Shown: positions 25,854 to 35,361 of the stretch, in pieces
Layout of the letters: every line of letters starts with the position of its first letter
Numbering within the stretch: position 1 is the first letter of the stretch
Assembly (NCBI RefSeq): GCF_000317435.1
Contig: NC_019751.1
Location: forward strand, 6,138,001 to 6,202,000
Source: Calothrix sp. PCC 6303
GTDB taxonomy: Bacteria; Cyanobacteriota; Cyanobacteriia; Cyanobacteriales; Nostocaceae
Reading direction: 5' to 3'
DNA length: 64,000 nucleotides
The notes under the pieces: generated by a model
The model's input: the letters and a program-made list of their open reading frames with translations, nothing else
The model's database searches: none
What the model was told of the DNA's origin: nothing
Made by a program: the position numbers and the translations under genes

Positions 25854-27305
25854 TTATATGCTAGACTTTACAAGTCTGGACGCGAGAAGAGAGAAAGATT
25901 TCCAATTATAATATACCATTCCATCATAAACACCACACCAAATGGGCTTCCATGGGAGATGGGCTTCCGGTGCCTGACTTAGACTAAAAGTAATATCACT
26001 GTAGTACACCCATTTTTTCCCCCTTTTCCAACCAATGCGATCGCCAAAAGCGTTCCAAATTTTATCGTTGTATTCCTCTGTTCCACCCAAACTTTGATAA
26101 ATGCGCTTTTGCACAGAGAAGCCAAAACGACCATTGCTGTATTTTACCCACAGTTGGTCAATCGTGCGAAGGTCAGCGCAAGGAAAGTTATTAATTGACT
26201 CAACACCAAGATAGCCTTCTCGTTTTTGGTTGGCTACTTTCAGCATTAATCTGCCTGTTTCTTCGTCTGCTTCTCGCCAATTTTGTGCTTTGAGTAAGTC
26301 AGAAAGATTTGTGTAATCTACTCCTACTTCTGAAGTTAGATTCTCTTTATTTATATAATTATTCGCTAATTCTAACGCTTTAGAATAATCACCTTGTATT
26401 ATTTGTGCTTGACCAGGTTCTAGATGACTATTCAATAACTTTAAAGCCTTAGAATTATTGCTTTGTGCAATTTTTGGTTGAGCAACAAATAAATCCACCC
26501 ATTCCTGCATGGTTTGCGATCGCTCTTTTGCTTCCAATGCCATCCCTTTCAAAATCGCATCACAACAGGATTGACTCAAACTCGAAACAATTTGCTGTGG
26601 TGAAATTAATTCAGCTTGATAATATTTTCGATCGCATGAAGAAACTGGATATTCACCTGTGACAGCATAATATAAAGTAGCTGCCAATCCATAAATATCT
26701 ACAGTCGGTTCTTTTCTGCCTTGAAATTGCTCGTAGGGTGCAAAATTTTGATTACCAAAACTGCGAGAAAATGAAGTTGCGGGGGTTATATCTCCAGCTA
26801 ATCCAAAGTCGATTAACATCGGTTGTTTATTACTGCGAATCATCAAATTGCCGGGATGAATATCCCGATGCACTGTAGAATTTTCGTGCATCGAAATAAG
26901 TGCATCTCCGATTTTTAGAATATAATTTACAGCTACATTTTCAGGTAGAGGATTTAGTTTACCATTTTGCGGTTCGATTAATTGAAACAAATCCTGTCCT
27001 GCAATATACTCCATTACCAAACAGGGTGTATTACTACCTTCTTCAAAATAATCAATAACTCTCACAATATTTGGATGTGGATTTGTAGAAAGTTGTCCTA
27101 ATAATTGTGCTTCTTGAATAAACTTGCCAACAAATCGGGAATAATTGCGATCGCGTTGCAGCATTGGATTCGGTGTTTTAATCACCACTGGCAAATTAAT
27201 CTGAGAATTTCTAGCTTTGTATGTGACACCAAAAGCACCTTGACCTAACATCATTTCAATGGTGTATTTTTGATTATTCAATTTGTGTCCTGGTTGCCAA
27301 TACAT
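25854..27305 (-). CDS. Ser/Thr protein kinase fused to a GUN4 domain
   Basis: 483 residues. The kinase domain covers about residues 12-275: glycine loop GQGAFG (21-26), Lys 43 in VVIKTP, HRDIHPGN (146-153) and DFGLA (166-170). The catalytic loop has His 150 where HRDLKPxN kinases have Lys. Residues about 329-465 form a GUN4 domain (LLKAQNWREADEETGRLML, then IDQLWVKYSNGRFGFSVQKR and WNAFGDRIGW). GUN4 binds porphyrins and activates Mg-chelatase, so this fusion may couple tetrapyrrole status to phosphorylation. Kinase-GUN4 fusions are known in filamentous cyanobacteria. No membrane segment is seen. The 297 bp downstream hold no recognisable gene. Confidence 0.92.
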   Translation of the reverse strand: MYWQPGHKLNNQKYTIEMMLGQGAFGVTYKARNSQINLPVVIKTPNPMLQRDRNYSRFVGKFIQEAQLLGQLSTNPHPNIVRVIDYFEEGSNTPCLVMEYIAGQDLFQLIEPQNGKLNPLPENVAVNYILKIGDALISMHENSTVHRDIHPGNLMIRSNKQPMLIDFGLAGDITPATSFSRSFGNQNFAPYEQFQGRKEPTVDIYGLAATLYYAVTGEYPVSSCDRKYYQAELISPQQIVSSLSQSCCDAILKGMALEAKERSQTMQEWVDLFVAQPKIAQSNNSKALKLLNSHLEPGQAQIIQGDYSKALELANNYINKENLTSEVGVDYTNLSDLLKAQNWREADEETGRLMLKVANQKREGYLGVESINNFPCADLRTIDQLWVKYSNGRFGFSVQKRIYQSLGGTEEYNDKIWNAFGDRIGWKRGKKWVYYSDITFSLSQAPEAHLPWKPIWCGVYDGMVYYNWKSFSLLASRLVKSSI

Positions 27306-27481
27306 AGAATTTTAGAGTTTATATTTATGGGAATTTATACTTTATTTTCCTTCGATAAAATCCAAATTAAACTTTGTCCATCATAAAAAGTGGAGTTTTG
27401 TCATTGCGTAGCTTGCGTCTTCCTAAGGAAGCAATCTCACAATCTGAAGTTACAAATTACGATTCTCAAAATAGACGAGGT

Positions 27482-28501
27482 TTAAGGCTTATTTGGTACT
27501 GATGTGTTTGTTGGTTGCGGTGACGGTTTGATAAATCTTTCTTTAATTTCGTTCCCAAAAATCCCTGTAAAAATACCAACTATGGTAACAACCAATGCAG
27601 CTACACCCAACCAAAAAGCTAGGATTGCGTATCTTGTTTGTATTTTAGCGAGTTTGTCACCTCCTGTATCAACTACAACAGAGGGAGGCTGCAATCCGAG
27701 TAGATCGAACCATGCTTGAATAGATTGAGGACGCTTTTCGCACTTCATTTCCATCGCTCGGAGAATCGCGGAATTGGTTTTGTCGCTAATTTGGGGATTC
27801 CATTCTTGCGGTTCTTTTAGCGGTGTATTATTTTGCAAGCGTTCTTTAGCATTGGTTGGTATTTGTCCCGTCAGCAGGTTGTAAAGTGTCGCTGCGAGGG
27901 AATAAATATCCGTATAGGCTCCAATTTCCACCGTTTGGGAGTACAATTCTGGCGGTGTGTAACCGGGTTCTGCCACTTGATCGGCACTGACGCTTAATTT
28001 TTTGTAATCAAATCCCCGTGCTAAACCAAAATCGATTAATACTGCATCGCTGGAACCACCACGAATCATAATATTCGCTGGTTTGACATCCCGATGTACC
28101 AAATTATTTTGATGTACAACTTCCAAAGCTAACCCAATTTGCCGGATGTATTTGAGTGCTTTTGCTTCTGGGAGAAGATTTTGGGATCTTCTTTGTAAAT
28201 CTTCCCCATCAATGTATTCCAGTGCCAAACAGCGCAATTTATCCTCTAGAAATGGCAGTTCTAAAAGCTTCACAATATTGGGATGTTTGCAGCTAGATAA
28301 TTGCACTGCTTCTTTGACAAAGCTTTCTTGCAAATCCTGAAAACCAGGTTGATGTATCAACACATCATCAAGGGTTTTAATAATAACTAAATTTCCCTGA
28401 ATATTTCTGGCAAGATAGGTAATACTGAAACGTCCTCGTCTGCGTACCTCTTCGATCGTATACTTCCCACCTTGTAGTTGCTTATCTTTATCCCAAGCCA
28501 T
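27482..28501 (-). CDS. Ser/Thr protein kinase, membrane-anchored, degenerate glycine loop
   Basis: 339 residues. The kinase domain (about 14-272) has Lys 42 (VIIKTL), an intact catalytic loop VHRDVKPANIMI, DFGLA and an activation segment with PGYTPPELY. The nucleotide loop reads RRRGRFSITYLA, keeping only one of the three glycines, so ATP binding may be weak. One membrane helix (about 288-315, AILAFWLGVAALVVTIVGIF) is followed by a short Pro-rich tail, which would place the kinase in the cytoplasm. It lies 176 bp upstream of the GUN4 kinase on the same strand and may be its paralogue and partner. Confidence 0.9.
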   Translation of the reverse strand: MAWDKDKQLQGGKYTIEEVRRRGRFSITYLARNIQGNLVIIKTLDDVLIHQPGFQDLQESFVKEAVQLSSCKHPNIVKLLELPFLEDKLRCLALEYIDGEDLQRRSQNLLPEAKALKYIRQIGLALEVVHQNNLVHRDVKPANIMIRGGSSDAVLIDFGLARGFDYKKLSVSADQVAEPGYTPPELYSQTVEIGAYTDIYSLAATLYNLLTGQIPTNAKERLQNNTPLKEPQEWNPQISDKTNSAILRAMEMKCEKRPQSIQAWFDLLGLQPPSVVVDTGGDKLAKIQTRYAILAFWLGVAALVVTIVGIFTGIFGNEIKERFIKPSPQPTNTSVPNKP

Positions 28502-28648
28502 CCCATCAACTCCAGCAAAAACTAGAGTTATTTTGACACATAGTAATCCTGTGGAAGTAGCCTGGTAAATCTCGGTATGGAATCACTCCTATAAAATTAA
28601 CTTCCTATTCCATGTTAAATTCGATGAGATTGCTTCCTCTGATTACTT

Positions 28649-30175
28649 ATGCCTTTTCCTAGATCCAGCGGTATTCTGCTACACCCAACAAGTTTTCCCA
28701 GTCGTTTCGGAATTGGGGATTTGGGTTATCCAGCCCGGAGTTTTATTGATTTTCTCAAAAATAGTGACCAGCAATATTGGCAGGTGTTGCCATTGGGACC
28801 GACAGGTTACGGAAACTCTCCGTATATGTGTTACTCGGCGATGGCGGGAAATCCTTTTTTAATCAGCCCAGATTTGCTAAAGGAACAAAATTTACTGGCT
28901 GATTGGGATTTCGGTAATTTACCAGATTTTTCGATTGAAAAGGTAAATTACGAACAAGCTATTACTATTAAAGTTAGATTGTTAAAGCTGGCTTTTGAGA
29001 ATTTTAAAAATCTGGCAACACCAGAACAACGCCAAGATTTTGCTGTTTTTTGCGAAGCTAAGGCATATTGGTTAGATGATTATGCTTTGTTTATGGCGCT
29101 CAAAGATGCCCATCAAGGTGCTAGTTGGTATCAGTGGGAGACAAAGTATGCCAAGCGCAAACCAGAAGCTATTGAGGCAGCTACTCAGGAACTGAGTGAT
29201 GATATTTTCTATTACAAATTTCTGCAATTTGAGTTTTTCTTACAGTGGTCACAACTCAAAGATTATGCCAATGAACATAGTATTAAAATTATTGGTGATA
29301 TACCTATTTATGTAGCACACGATAGTGCTGATGTGTGGTCAAATCCAGATATATTTTGTTTGAATGAAAAGACTGGTGAAGTTGAATTAATGGCTGGTGT
29401 GCCACCTGACTACTTTAGTGCAACTGGTCAACTTTGGGGAAATCCAGTTTACCACTGGGAAGAGTTGGAAAAACAAGATTTTGCTTGGTGGGTGAAGCGC
29501 TTTGAGGCGATGCTGGATTATGTTGATATTATTCGCATTGATCATTTTCGCGGATTTGAAGCTTTTTGGGCTGTTCCCCGTGGGGAAGAAACGGCGGAAA
29601 ATGGTAAATGGATGAAGGCATCTGGAGATCAATTATTTGAAACTATCCGCGATAAGTTGGGAAAACTACCTGTTTTAGCTGAAGATTTGGGGATTATTAC
29701 ACCCGATGTGGAAGCTTTGCGAGATAAGTTTGAGTTTCCAGGGATGAAAGTCTTGCAGTTTGCTTTTGGTTCGGATCCTGGTAATGAGTTTTTACCGTTT
29801 AATTATGGACGAAATTCGGTTGTTTATACTGGAACCCATGACAATGACACTACAATTGGGTGGTTTAATACAGCTAGTGATCATGAAAAATACAATTTGG
29901 AATTATATCTAGGTGGCATTAGTAACGATGGTGTCCATTGGGATTTAATTCGTATGGCATTAAGTTCCATTGCCAACCAAGCAATTATTCCCTTTCAGGA
30001 TATTTTATCCTTGGGTGGAGAAGCGCGAATGAATTTTCCAGGAAAACCAGAAGGTAACTGGGAATGGAGATATCACCCAGATAGCCTCAGCGATGGTTTA
30101 TGCGATCGCTTACAGAATCTAACTAGGATATATGGACGCGCACCCCGTCGGCGAACTACTGAAGAAAAATCTTAA
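28649..30175 (+). CDS. malQ: 4-alpha-glucanotransferase (amylomaltase)
   Basis: 508 residues, normal for the GH77 family. It transfers alpha-1,4-glucan segments between maltooligosaccharides during glycogen metabolism. Signatures: SGILLHPTSFPSRFGIGDLG, WQVLPLGPTGYGNSPYMCYS, GDIPIYVAHDSADVW, the nucleophile region DIIRIDHFRGFEAFW, acid/base region LAEDLGIITPDV and FAFGSDP with VYTGTHDNDTTIGWF. It is transcribed divergently from the kinase and converges with glnN across a strong inverted repeat. Confidence 0.96.
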   Translation: MPFPRSSGILLHPTSFPSRFGIGDLGYPARSFIDFLKNSDQQYWQVLPLGPTGYGNSPYMCYSAMAGNPFLISPDLLKEQNLLADWDFGNLPDFSIEKVNYEQAITIKVRLLKLAFENFKNLATPEQRQDFAVFCEAKAYWLDDYALFMALKDAHQGASWYQWETKYAKRKPEAIEAATQELSDDIFYYKFLQFEFFLQWSQLKDYANEHSIKIIGDIPIYVAHDSADVWSNPDIFCLNEKTGEVELMAGVPPDYFSATGQLWGNPVYHWEELEKQDFAWWVKRFEAMLDYVDIIRIDHFRGFEAFWAVPRGEETAENGKWMKASGDQLFETIRDKLGKLPVLAEDLGIITPDVEALRDKFEFPGMKVLQFAFGSDPGNEFLPFNYGRNSVVYTGTHDNDTTIGWFNTASDHEKYNLELYLGGISNDGVHWDLIRMALSSIANQAIIPFQDILSLGGEARMNFPGKPEGNWEWRYHPDSLSDGLCDRLQNLTRIYGRAPRRRTTEEKS

Positions 30176-30192
30176 TTAATAGTCAAATAGAC

Positions 30193-30235
30193 ATTGAGCT
30201 TGTAGTTACCACCAAAAGATAACTACAAGCTCAAT
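30193..30235. terminator. Bidirectional terminator between malQ and glnN
   Basis: A perfect 16-bp inverted repeat ATTGAGCTTGTAGTTA / TAACTACAAGCTCAAT with an 11-nt loop lies between the two convergent stop codons. T-tracts are poor on both sides, but stem length and placement support a shared terminator. Confidence 0.75.
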
Positions 30236-30277
30236 TACGGGCTAATTAAGCCAAAATCTAGACATTATCAAGATTTA

Positions 30278-32452
30278 TTACTTAATAAATAGCATCTCCT
30301 GATATTTTGGTAGGGGCCACAAATCATCTGCAACATTTCCTTCCAAAGCATCAGCATATTCACGAACTTGATCCATCAGTGGACGAATTGTTTGTGCACA
30401 ATGCTGCATGTGTTCTTCAACGCTGGAAAAATCGTGCTTATCCAAAACATTGCTTAGTTTGCTGACGGTATCAATCATCAGTTTGGTTTGAGAAGCAACT
30501 GTTTCAGCAGTTTCTGCTTCAAACACCATCCCAATTTGTTTGAGGTTAGCAATGGTACTAGCAAGTTCTGATAAGTAACGAGCTGCCGCAGGATAGATCA
30601 CTGTTTTTGCCAAACTAATTACCAGTTTAGCTTCCATTTCGATCACATTAATGTACTGCTCTGAGTACACTTCAAAGCGACTTTCTAACTCAGTAGCAGT
30701 AAGTACACCTGTTTTTTCAAACAATTCTTCAATGTGCTTTTCCTTCAAAATCGGCAACGCATCAGCAGTAGTCCGCAGATTCAATAACCCACGTTCTTCA
30801 ACTGCCATTTTGTGCCATTCTTCAGAATATCCATTCCCACCAAAAACCACTGCACCGTGATCTTCCATTACTGATTTGAGGATACTATAGGCAGCAGTAT
30901 TTAGATCATTTCCCTTTCCTAATTGTGCCTCTAACTGATCTGCTACCCAAGTGAGAGAATCCGTCAAAATCGTATTCATCGCCACCAAGGGACCAGAAAC
31001 AGATTGTCCAGAACCCACAGCCCGGAATTCAAAGCGATTCCCTGTAAAAGCAAAGGGTGAAGTCCGGTTGCGATCGCCTGGATCTTTTTCAAATAGTGGT
31101 AATGTGGCTACACCTAGATCCATTACCCCAGCATTGGCAGAACTTTTAACATCTCCCCGCTTAATTTGTTCAAATACATCCTCTAGCTGAGAACCTAGAT
31201 AAACTGAGATAATTGCTGGAGGGGCTTCATTGGCACCCAAACGGTGATCGTTACTAGCGGTGGCAACTACAGCCCGCAACAGAGGACCATATTTGTGAAT
31301 CCCGCGAATTACAGCACCACAGAATAGTAAAAATTGGAGATTTGAGTGGGGGTTTGTGCCAGGATCGAGTAGATTTCCTTGGGTGGCATTACCAACTGAC
31401 CAGTTAACATGTTTCCCAGAACCATTGATGCCAGCAAAAGGTTTTTCATGTAGTAAACAAACAAAACCGTGTTTCTTTGCCGTATTTCGGAGAATTGTCA
31501 TGGTCATCTGTTGATGATCGCTAGCAACGTTTGCCGCTTCAAAAAATGGTGCAATCTCAAATTGTCCGGGGGCAACTTCGTTATGTCGGGTTTTGGCGGG
31601 GATACCCAGGCGATAAAGTCTTTCTTCTACGTCTTGCATAAAGACTTGGACGCGCTCTGGAATCACTCCGAAGTAGTGATCGTCAAACTGTTGTCCTTTC
31701 GCCGAAGGTCGCCCAAATAGGGTTCTTCCTGTTAGTAATAAATCTGGACGGCTATGGGCAAAGTGAGCATCCACCAAGAAATACTCTTGTTCTGCACCAC
31801 AGCTAGAGTTTACGGGTGCAACTTCTGAATGTCCCAGCAGGTTTAGCAAACGGGTTGCAGCTTTGTTCATCGCCGCATTAGAACGCAACAAAGGGGTTTT
31901 CTTATCTAGGGCTTCACCTGTCCAAGAAATAAATACAGTGGGAATGCACAGCGTGACACCATTATCTGTCTCCATCACGTATGCCGGACTGGTGATGTCC
32001 CATGCAGTGTAGCCCCGTGCGGCAGCAGTAGAGCGAATACCACCATTGGGGAAGGAAGAACCATCGGGTTCACCTTGCACTAACAATTTGCCAGAAAATT
32101 CTGTGATTGCCGTGCCATCACCTTGAACGGAGATAAAACCGTCATGCTTCTCAGCGGTAATGTTGGTCATTGGATAAAATACGTGGGCATAATAAAGCGC
32201 CCCTTTGGAAATTGCCCAGTCCTTAATGGCTGCCGCAACGATCCCAGCGATAGAAACATCTAGCTTGCCACCAGTTTGAATCGTCTTTTTCAAGGATTTG
32301 AAGACATCTTTAGGCAAACATGCTTGCATTTTGTTTAGGGTAAACACATCGCTTGCCCACATTTCTTCTAGACGGTTGGGAACTTTAGGCGGTAGCTTTT
32401 CTCGATCGGTAATTTGACAAATTGCCTGAAAGCGCGATTCATTACCACTCAT
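30278..32452 (-). CDS. glnN: Glutamine synthetase type III
   Basis: 724 residues, the size of GSIII, which is unrelated in length to GlnA (about 470). It makes glutamine from glutamate and ammonia using ATP. Family blocks: VFTLNKMQACLPKDVFKSLK, SWTGEALDKKTPLLRSNAAM, NSSCGAEQEYFLVD, RHNEVAPGQFEIAPFFEAAN, KPFAGINGSGKHVNWS and NRTSPFAFTGNRFEFRAVGS. In cyanobacteria glnN is typically induced by nitrogen starvation through NtcA. I read the upstream 300 bp for GTA-N8-TAC and found no convincing match. It is monocistronic. Confidence 0.96.
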   Translation of the reverse strand: MSGNESRFQAICQITDREKLPPKVPNRLEEMWASDVFTLNKMQACLPKDVFKSLKKTIQTGGKLDVSIAGIVAAAIKDWAISKGALYYAHVFYPMTNITAEKHDGFISVQGDGTAITEFSGKLLVQGEPDGSSFPNGGIRSTAAARGYTAWDITSPAYVMETDNGVTLCIPTVFISWTGEALDKKTPLLRSNAAMNKAATRLLNLLGHSEVAPVNSSCGAEQEYFLVDAHFAHSRPDLLLTGRTLFGRPSAKGQQFDDHYFGVIPERVQVFMQDVEERLYRLGIPAKTRHNEVAPGQFEIAPFFEAANVASDHQQMTMTILRNTAKKHGFVCLLHEKPFAGINGSGKHVNWSVGNATQGNLLDPGTNPHSNLQFLLFCGAVIRGIHKYGPLLRAVVATASNDHRLGANEAPPAIISVYLGSQLEDVFEQIKRGDVKSSANAGVMDLGVATLPLFEKDPGDRNRTSPFAFTGNRFEFRAVGSGQSVSGPLVAMNTILTDSLTWVADQLEAQLGKGNDLNTAAYSILKSVMEDHGAVVFGGNGYSEEWHKMAVEERGLLNLRTTADALPILKEKHIEELFEKTGVLTATELESRFEVYSEQYINVIEMEAKLVISLAKTVIYPAAARYLSELASTIANLKQIGMVFEAETAETVASQTKLMIDTVSKLSNVLDKHDFSSVEEHMQHCAQTIRPLMDQVREYADALEGNVADDLWPLPKYQEMLFIK

Positions 32453-33112
32453 GGTTGTTTTTCCTCAGTAAATAAAAATGGAATTCAGATATCATCTGAA
32501 TCTGATAAACAAAGAAAATTTCTACGATTAAGTTATTTGTCCTGCAAATCACGACTCTTTGCGCGATGCAGTTGTGGTGCTGAGATCATAGTCGCTTAAT
32601 ACTGCCCAAGCTAAAATTCGGAGATTTTTACCAAATTTTGGCAATGTAAAATGCGAATATGGAGATTCCAATAAATTTGCCCACTTTAAAGCCAACTGGC
32701 TAATCTAGTTTAGCCGATCGAGTTTTTTATCGTCTGCTTCAATATTGAACTAGAGGGTTTTGAAAATATTAGCATCGGTAATTATTACGTCTTTAAGTTC
32801 GGTACATTCTACTTAGCGATCGCATCTGTTAGGTGAAGCCACACAATGAGAGTTTAAAACCGTTTTTGGTATAGTTAATTCTGATGCAAGGCAAGCACTA
32901 AGATAGTTTAATGCTAATGCTTTAGGGCATTTTCGAGAAATGAGGTATCTACAGATAAATGTAACTGACTAGTTAAATAAATAACTGTCAAGCACTAATT
33001 ATATCTGACTCAAAGTTTTAGATATTCGACTTAATATTAGGGACATAAAATAAAAAAAAAATGTATTAGGATATACGGTTTTTCAAAAAGGTTTATGTAC
33101 ACATCCACAAAC

Positions 33113-33145
33113 TTTTAGAGACGTAGCAGTGCTACGTCTCTAAAA
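33113..33145. repeat. Palindromic repeat TTTTAGAGACGTAGC / GCTACGTCTCTAAAA
   Basis: A perfect 15-bp stem with loop AGT. The same core recurs at 48613-48639, and related forms lie at 52687-52710 and 55497-55521, always between genes. The A/T ends give T-tracts in both directions, so this copy could end transcription. Confidence 0.75.
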
Positions 33146-33394
33146 CCGTCATTTCTATCAATAGTAGGGGGTTTAATACTCCGATGCAGAAGTGTCGCCA
33201 GTTTTGAGTTGGGGGCTGAATCTAGGCTGTTGCCCTACTGCCTTCTTCAAACTGACAGACTACTAGTACCTCAAGGCAGTAGTCAGTTTTAACTGGAAAT
33301 GGTTCGTTACGCTCCGCTTACACACCCTAGAGAACTAGACAAAAAAGATGATCCAATATTGTGGGATAGGCAGCGTTCGATGATTCCTGAGCCT

Positions 33395-33468
33395 GTCGGA
33401 ACGAAGTGTACCGGAGGTAAGGACTGACTGGTACTAAGCCTAGTCGGAACGAAGTGTACCGGAGGTAA
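33395..33468. repeat. Direct repeat pair, 26 bp, 48-bp period
   Basis: Two identical 26-bp units start at 33395 and 33443; each begins GTCGGAACGAAGTG and ends CCGGAGGTAA. The spacer holds GACTGACTGGTACTAAGCC. They look like short interspersed repeats typical of Nostocales intergenic DNA. Confidence 0.7.
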
Positions 33469-33598
33469 AGTAGCGCTCACGCCGAAGTCTTGCATATTCT
33501 TGTATTAGTAGCAGGCAAGATGCCTGTACTACAAGAAATTTTGGGATATTTTTTTTTGGAAGTCTCTAATAAATGCACTTTATTGAATTCATGTTCCT

Positions 33599-34405
33599 CT
33601 AAGATCTCATATTTGCTGCAATCGTCAACTCTTTGGTTTTTCCTATTTCTCCCAGTGGTTTCGCCTGCTTTTTATTTACACTTAGCAATACACCACCAGC
33701 ATTACCTGCTTTGAGGGTTAAATGATCTTGAGCTTTCCAAATTCGCTGTGTACCTTGGGGTAAAGTGCCTTCAAATTCAGTTTTCCCATCAACTTCGACT
33801 CTAATCCATGAGGAATCTTTGAGTGTGACACCAACCTGAACATTGTCTTCCACAGTGTCTGGACTCAGTTGATTATTAATGGTTTGCAAATCCAGATTTG
33901 GCTTCACTTGGGTTGGTTTTACCAGTGCTTCTTTCTGTTGATTTTTTTCTTCCCCGTTATTCCCTTGGAATTTGGCAACATTTAAAACCTGGGATAAACC
34001 GCTAACAGAACAGATAATTAGCCCAATATAAAGTACATATAAATGATTTGGTCGTAGTTGACCAAAAACAGTAGTTTTCAACTTAGATAGAGGTTGAGAA
34101 TCATTCCTTTCAGTTGGGAAACTGCTGGATAATTCATTTCCGTCCAATCCTAAAGCATCAGCATATAACTTAATTAAACCTTGAATATAAATAGGTTCGG
34201 GAAGATTGCTTAAATCACCTTCTTCGATTGCTTGAACTAACCTACGGGGTATTTTAGTATAGGCGACTACTTGATCGATATCAAAGCCATATTCTTGACG
34301 TAGATTACGAAACTTGGAACCAATTTCAACAATTTTTTCGACTCTTTGCTCATCGAATGAAAGAATCTGTTCTACTTGTTCTTGTTTATGAATTTGCCAC
34401 TTCAT
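33599..34405 (-). CDS. RodZ-like helix-turn-helix membrane protein (DUF4115)
   Basis: 268 residues. An N-terminal Xre-type helix-turn-helix (about 30-92: GSKFRNLRQEYGFDIDQVVA, then YIQGLIKLYADALGLD) is followed by one membrane segment (about 117-135, LYVLYIGLIICSVSGLSQVL). A periplasmic linker follows, then a DUF4115 beta domain (VTLKDSSWIRVEVDGKTEFE to GNAGGVLLSVNKKQAKPLG). This is the layout of RodZ, which links MreB to the elongation machinery; mreB is not in this window. AGGAGTGAAAGGACAAT before the ATG gives a strong ribosome site. It follows the pseudouridine synthase gene by 45 bp, probably one operon. Confidence 0.85.
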   Translation of the reverse strand: MKWQIHKQEQVEQILSFDEQRVEKIVEIGSKFRNLRQEYGFDIDQVVAYTKIPRRLVQAIEEGDLSNLPEPIYIQGLIKLYADALGLDGNELSSSFPTERNDSQPLSKLKTTVFGQLRPNHLYVLYIGLIICSVSGLSQVLNVAKFQGNNGEEKNQQKEALVKPTQVKPNLDLQTINNQLSPDTVEDNVQVGVTLKDSSWIRVEVDGKTEFEGTLPQGTQRIWKAQDHLTLKAGNAGGVLLSVNKKQAKPLGEIGKTKELTIAANMRS

Positions 34406-34450
34406 ATTGTCCTTTCACTCCTTAACCCAACAAAATCATTAAATAGGAAA

Positions 34451-35197
34451 TCACTCTAACTGCGAATTGAGACTAAGAATCTCGAAATCTTTTAGGAAAC
34501 GATAGGAACCAGGTGCTAAAACTTTTTGTCCTGGTAGATGTAACTGAATTGAACCAATAGCAATCCGGTGGAGTTTGATAACGGGGTGTCCTAATTGTTC
34601 GGCAACACGACGGATTTGACGATTTCTTCCTTCCTTAAGGATAATTTCTAAACTAGTGCGATCGCTAAATCTTTGCAAAACTCGGATAATAGCTGATCTG
34701 GTTTTTTTGCCATCTAGCATTAAACCATTTCGCCACATTTCCAGGACATTCGTTGTTGGATGTCCTTGGATAACAACATGGTATGTCTTCGAGATGCTGT
34801 GACGGGGATGGGTGAGTTTAAAGGTCATTTCACCATCGTTTGTCAGTAATAATGCTCCGGTTGAATCTGTATCTAAACGACCTACTGGATGAATCCCCTG
34901 ACCAGAGCGTAATTCTTCTGATAGTAGTTCTAAAACCGTTGGTCTACCTTGGGGGTCATCACAGGTGGAAACTACTCCCAGCGGTTTGTTTAGCAACAAA
35001 TATACTAAAATCGGGCGTTTATTCTGAGAAACTGGTTGATTGTCAACAGTAATGATATCTTTTTGAATGTCTACTTTTTGACCTAGATGCGCCAAAACAC
35101 CATTAACCTGTACCCGTGACTGCTGAATCATTTCTTCAGCTTGCCGACGCGAAGCTATACCCCATTGGGATAGTATTTTTTGTACCCGTTCCTCCAT
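34451..35197 (-). CDS. rRNA pseudouridine synthase (RsuA/RluB family)
   Basis: 248 residues. An N-terminal S4 RNA-binding domain (RVQKILSQWGIASRRQAEEM, 1-60) is followed by the catalytic domain with the active-site aspartate in HPVGRLDTDSTGALLLTNDG, then LTHPRHSISKTYHV and ILKEGRNRQIRRVAEQLGHP. Family members modify 16S or 23S rRNA; RluB (23S U2605) is the likeliest by length, but RsuA cannot be excluded. It is first of a leftward pair with the RodZ-like gene and divergent from the DUF2993 gene. Confidence 0.92.
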   Translation of the reverse strand: MEERVQKILSQWGIASRRQAEEMIQQSRVQVNGVLAHLGQKVDIQKDIITVDNQPVSQNKRPILVYLLLNKPLGVVSTCDDPQGRPTVLELLSEELRSGQGIHPVGRLDTDSTGALLLTNDGEMTFKLTHPRHSISKTYHVVIQGHPTTNVLEMWRNGLMLDGKKTRSAIIRVLQRFSDRTSLEIILKEGRNRQIRRVAEQLGHPVIKLHRIAIGSIQLHLPGQKVLAPGSYRFLKDFEILSLNSQLE

Positions 35198-35361
35198 GAA
35201 AAAATTACTGATGTAGATTGCAAGGTTTAATGAATACTATATGCCGTTAACCTGAAAGTTAATAGGCGTAAATGTTACAGTTATCATCTCTTTAATTTTG
35301 ACAGAGATTAACTTAATTAATGTCCATGATGCTTGTTATGTATACCCAAAAAACTAGATAA

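Larger units (their letters stand above)
32453..33598 (-). other. Intergenic region between glnN and the RodZ-like gene
   Basis: 1.15 kb with no gene. The glnN-proximal 600 bp is A+T-rich and should contain the glnN promoter. Beyond it lie a long palindrome (33113-33145), a pair of direct repeats (33395-33468) and a short motif GCAGGCAAGATGCCTGTACT (33514-33533) of a kind that recurs at about 53232-53255. Open frames such as 33307-33495 run through these repeats and are not genes. Confidence 0.5.

Noticed and set aside
25625-25982. Two plus-strand open frames between the nuclease-like gene and the GUN4 kinase
   Set aside because: They overlap each other, one runs into the antisense of the kinase, and neither resembles a known protein.
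32453-33050. NtcA sites (GTA-N8-TAC) upstream of glnN
   Set aside because: Only near-matches such as GTATCTACAGATAA around 32943 were seen, too distant and without the final C.
33307-33495. 62-codon minus-strand frame with a repeated PPVHFVPT motif
   Set aside because: The repetition is only the translation of a 26-bp direct repeat; not a gene.
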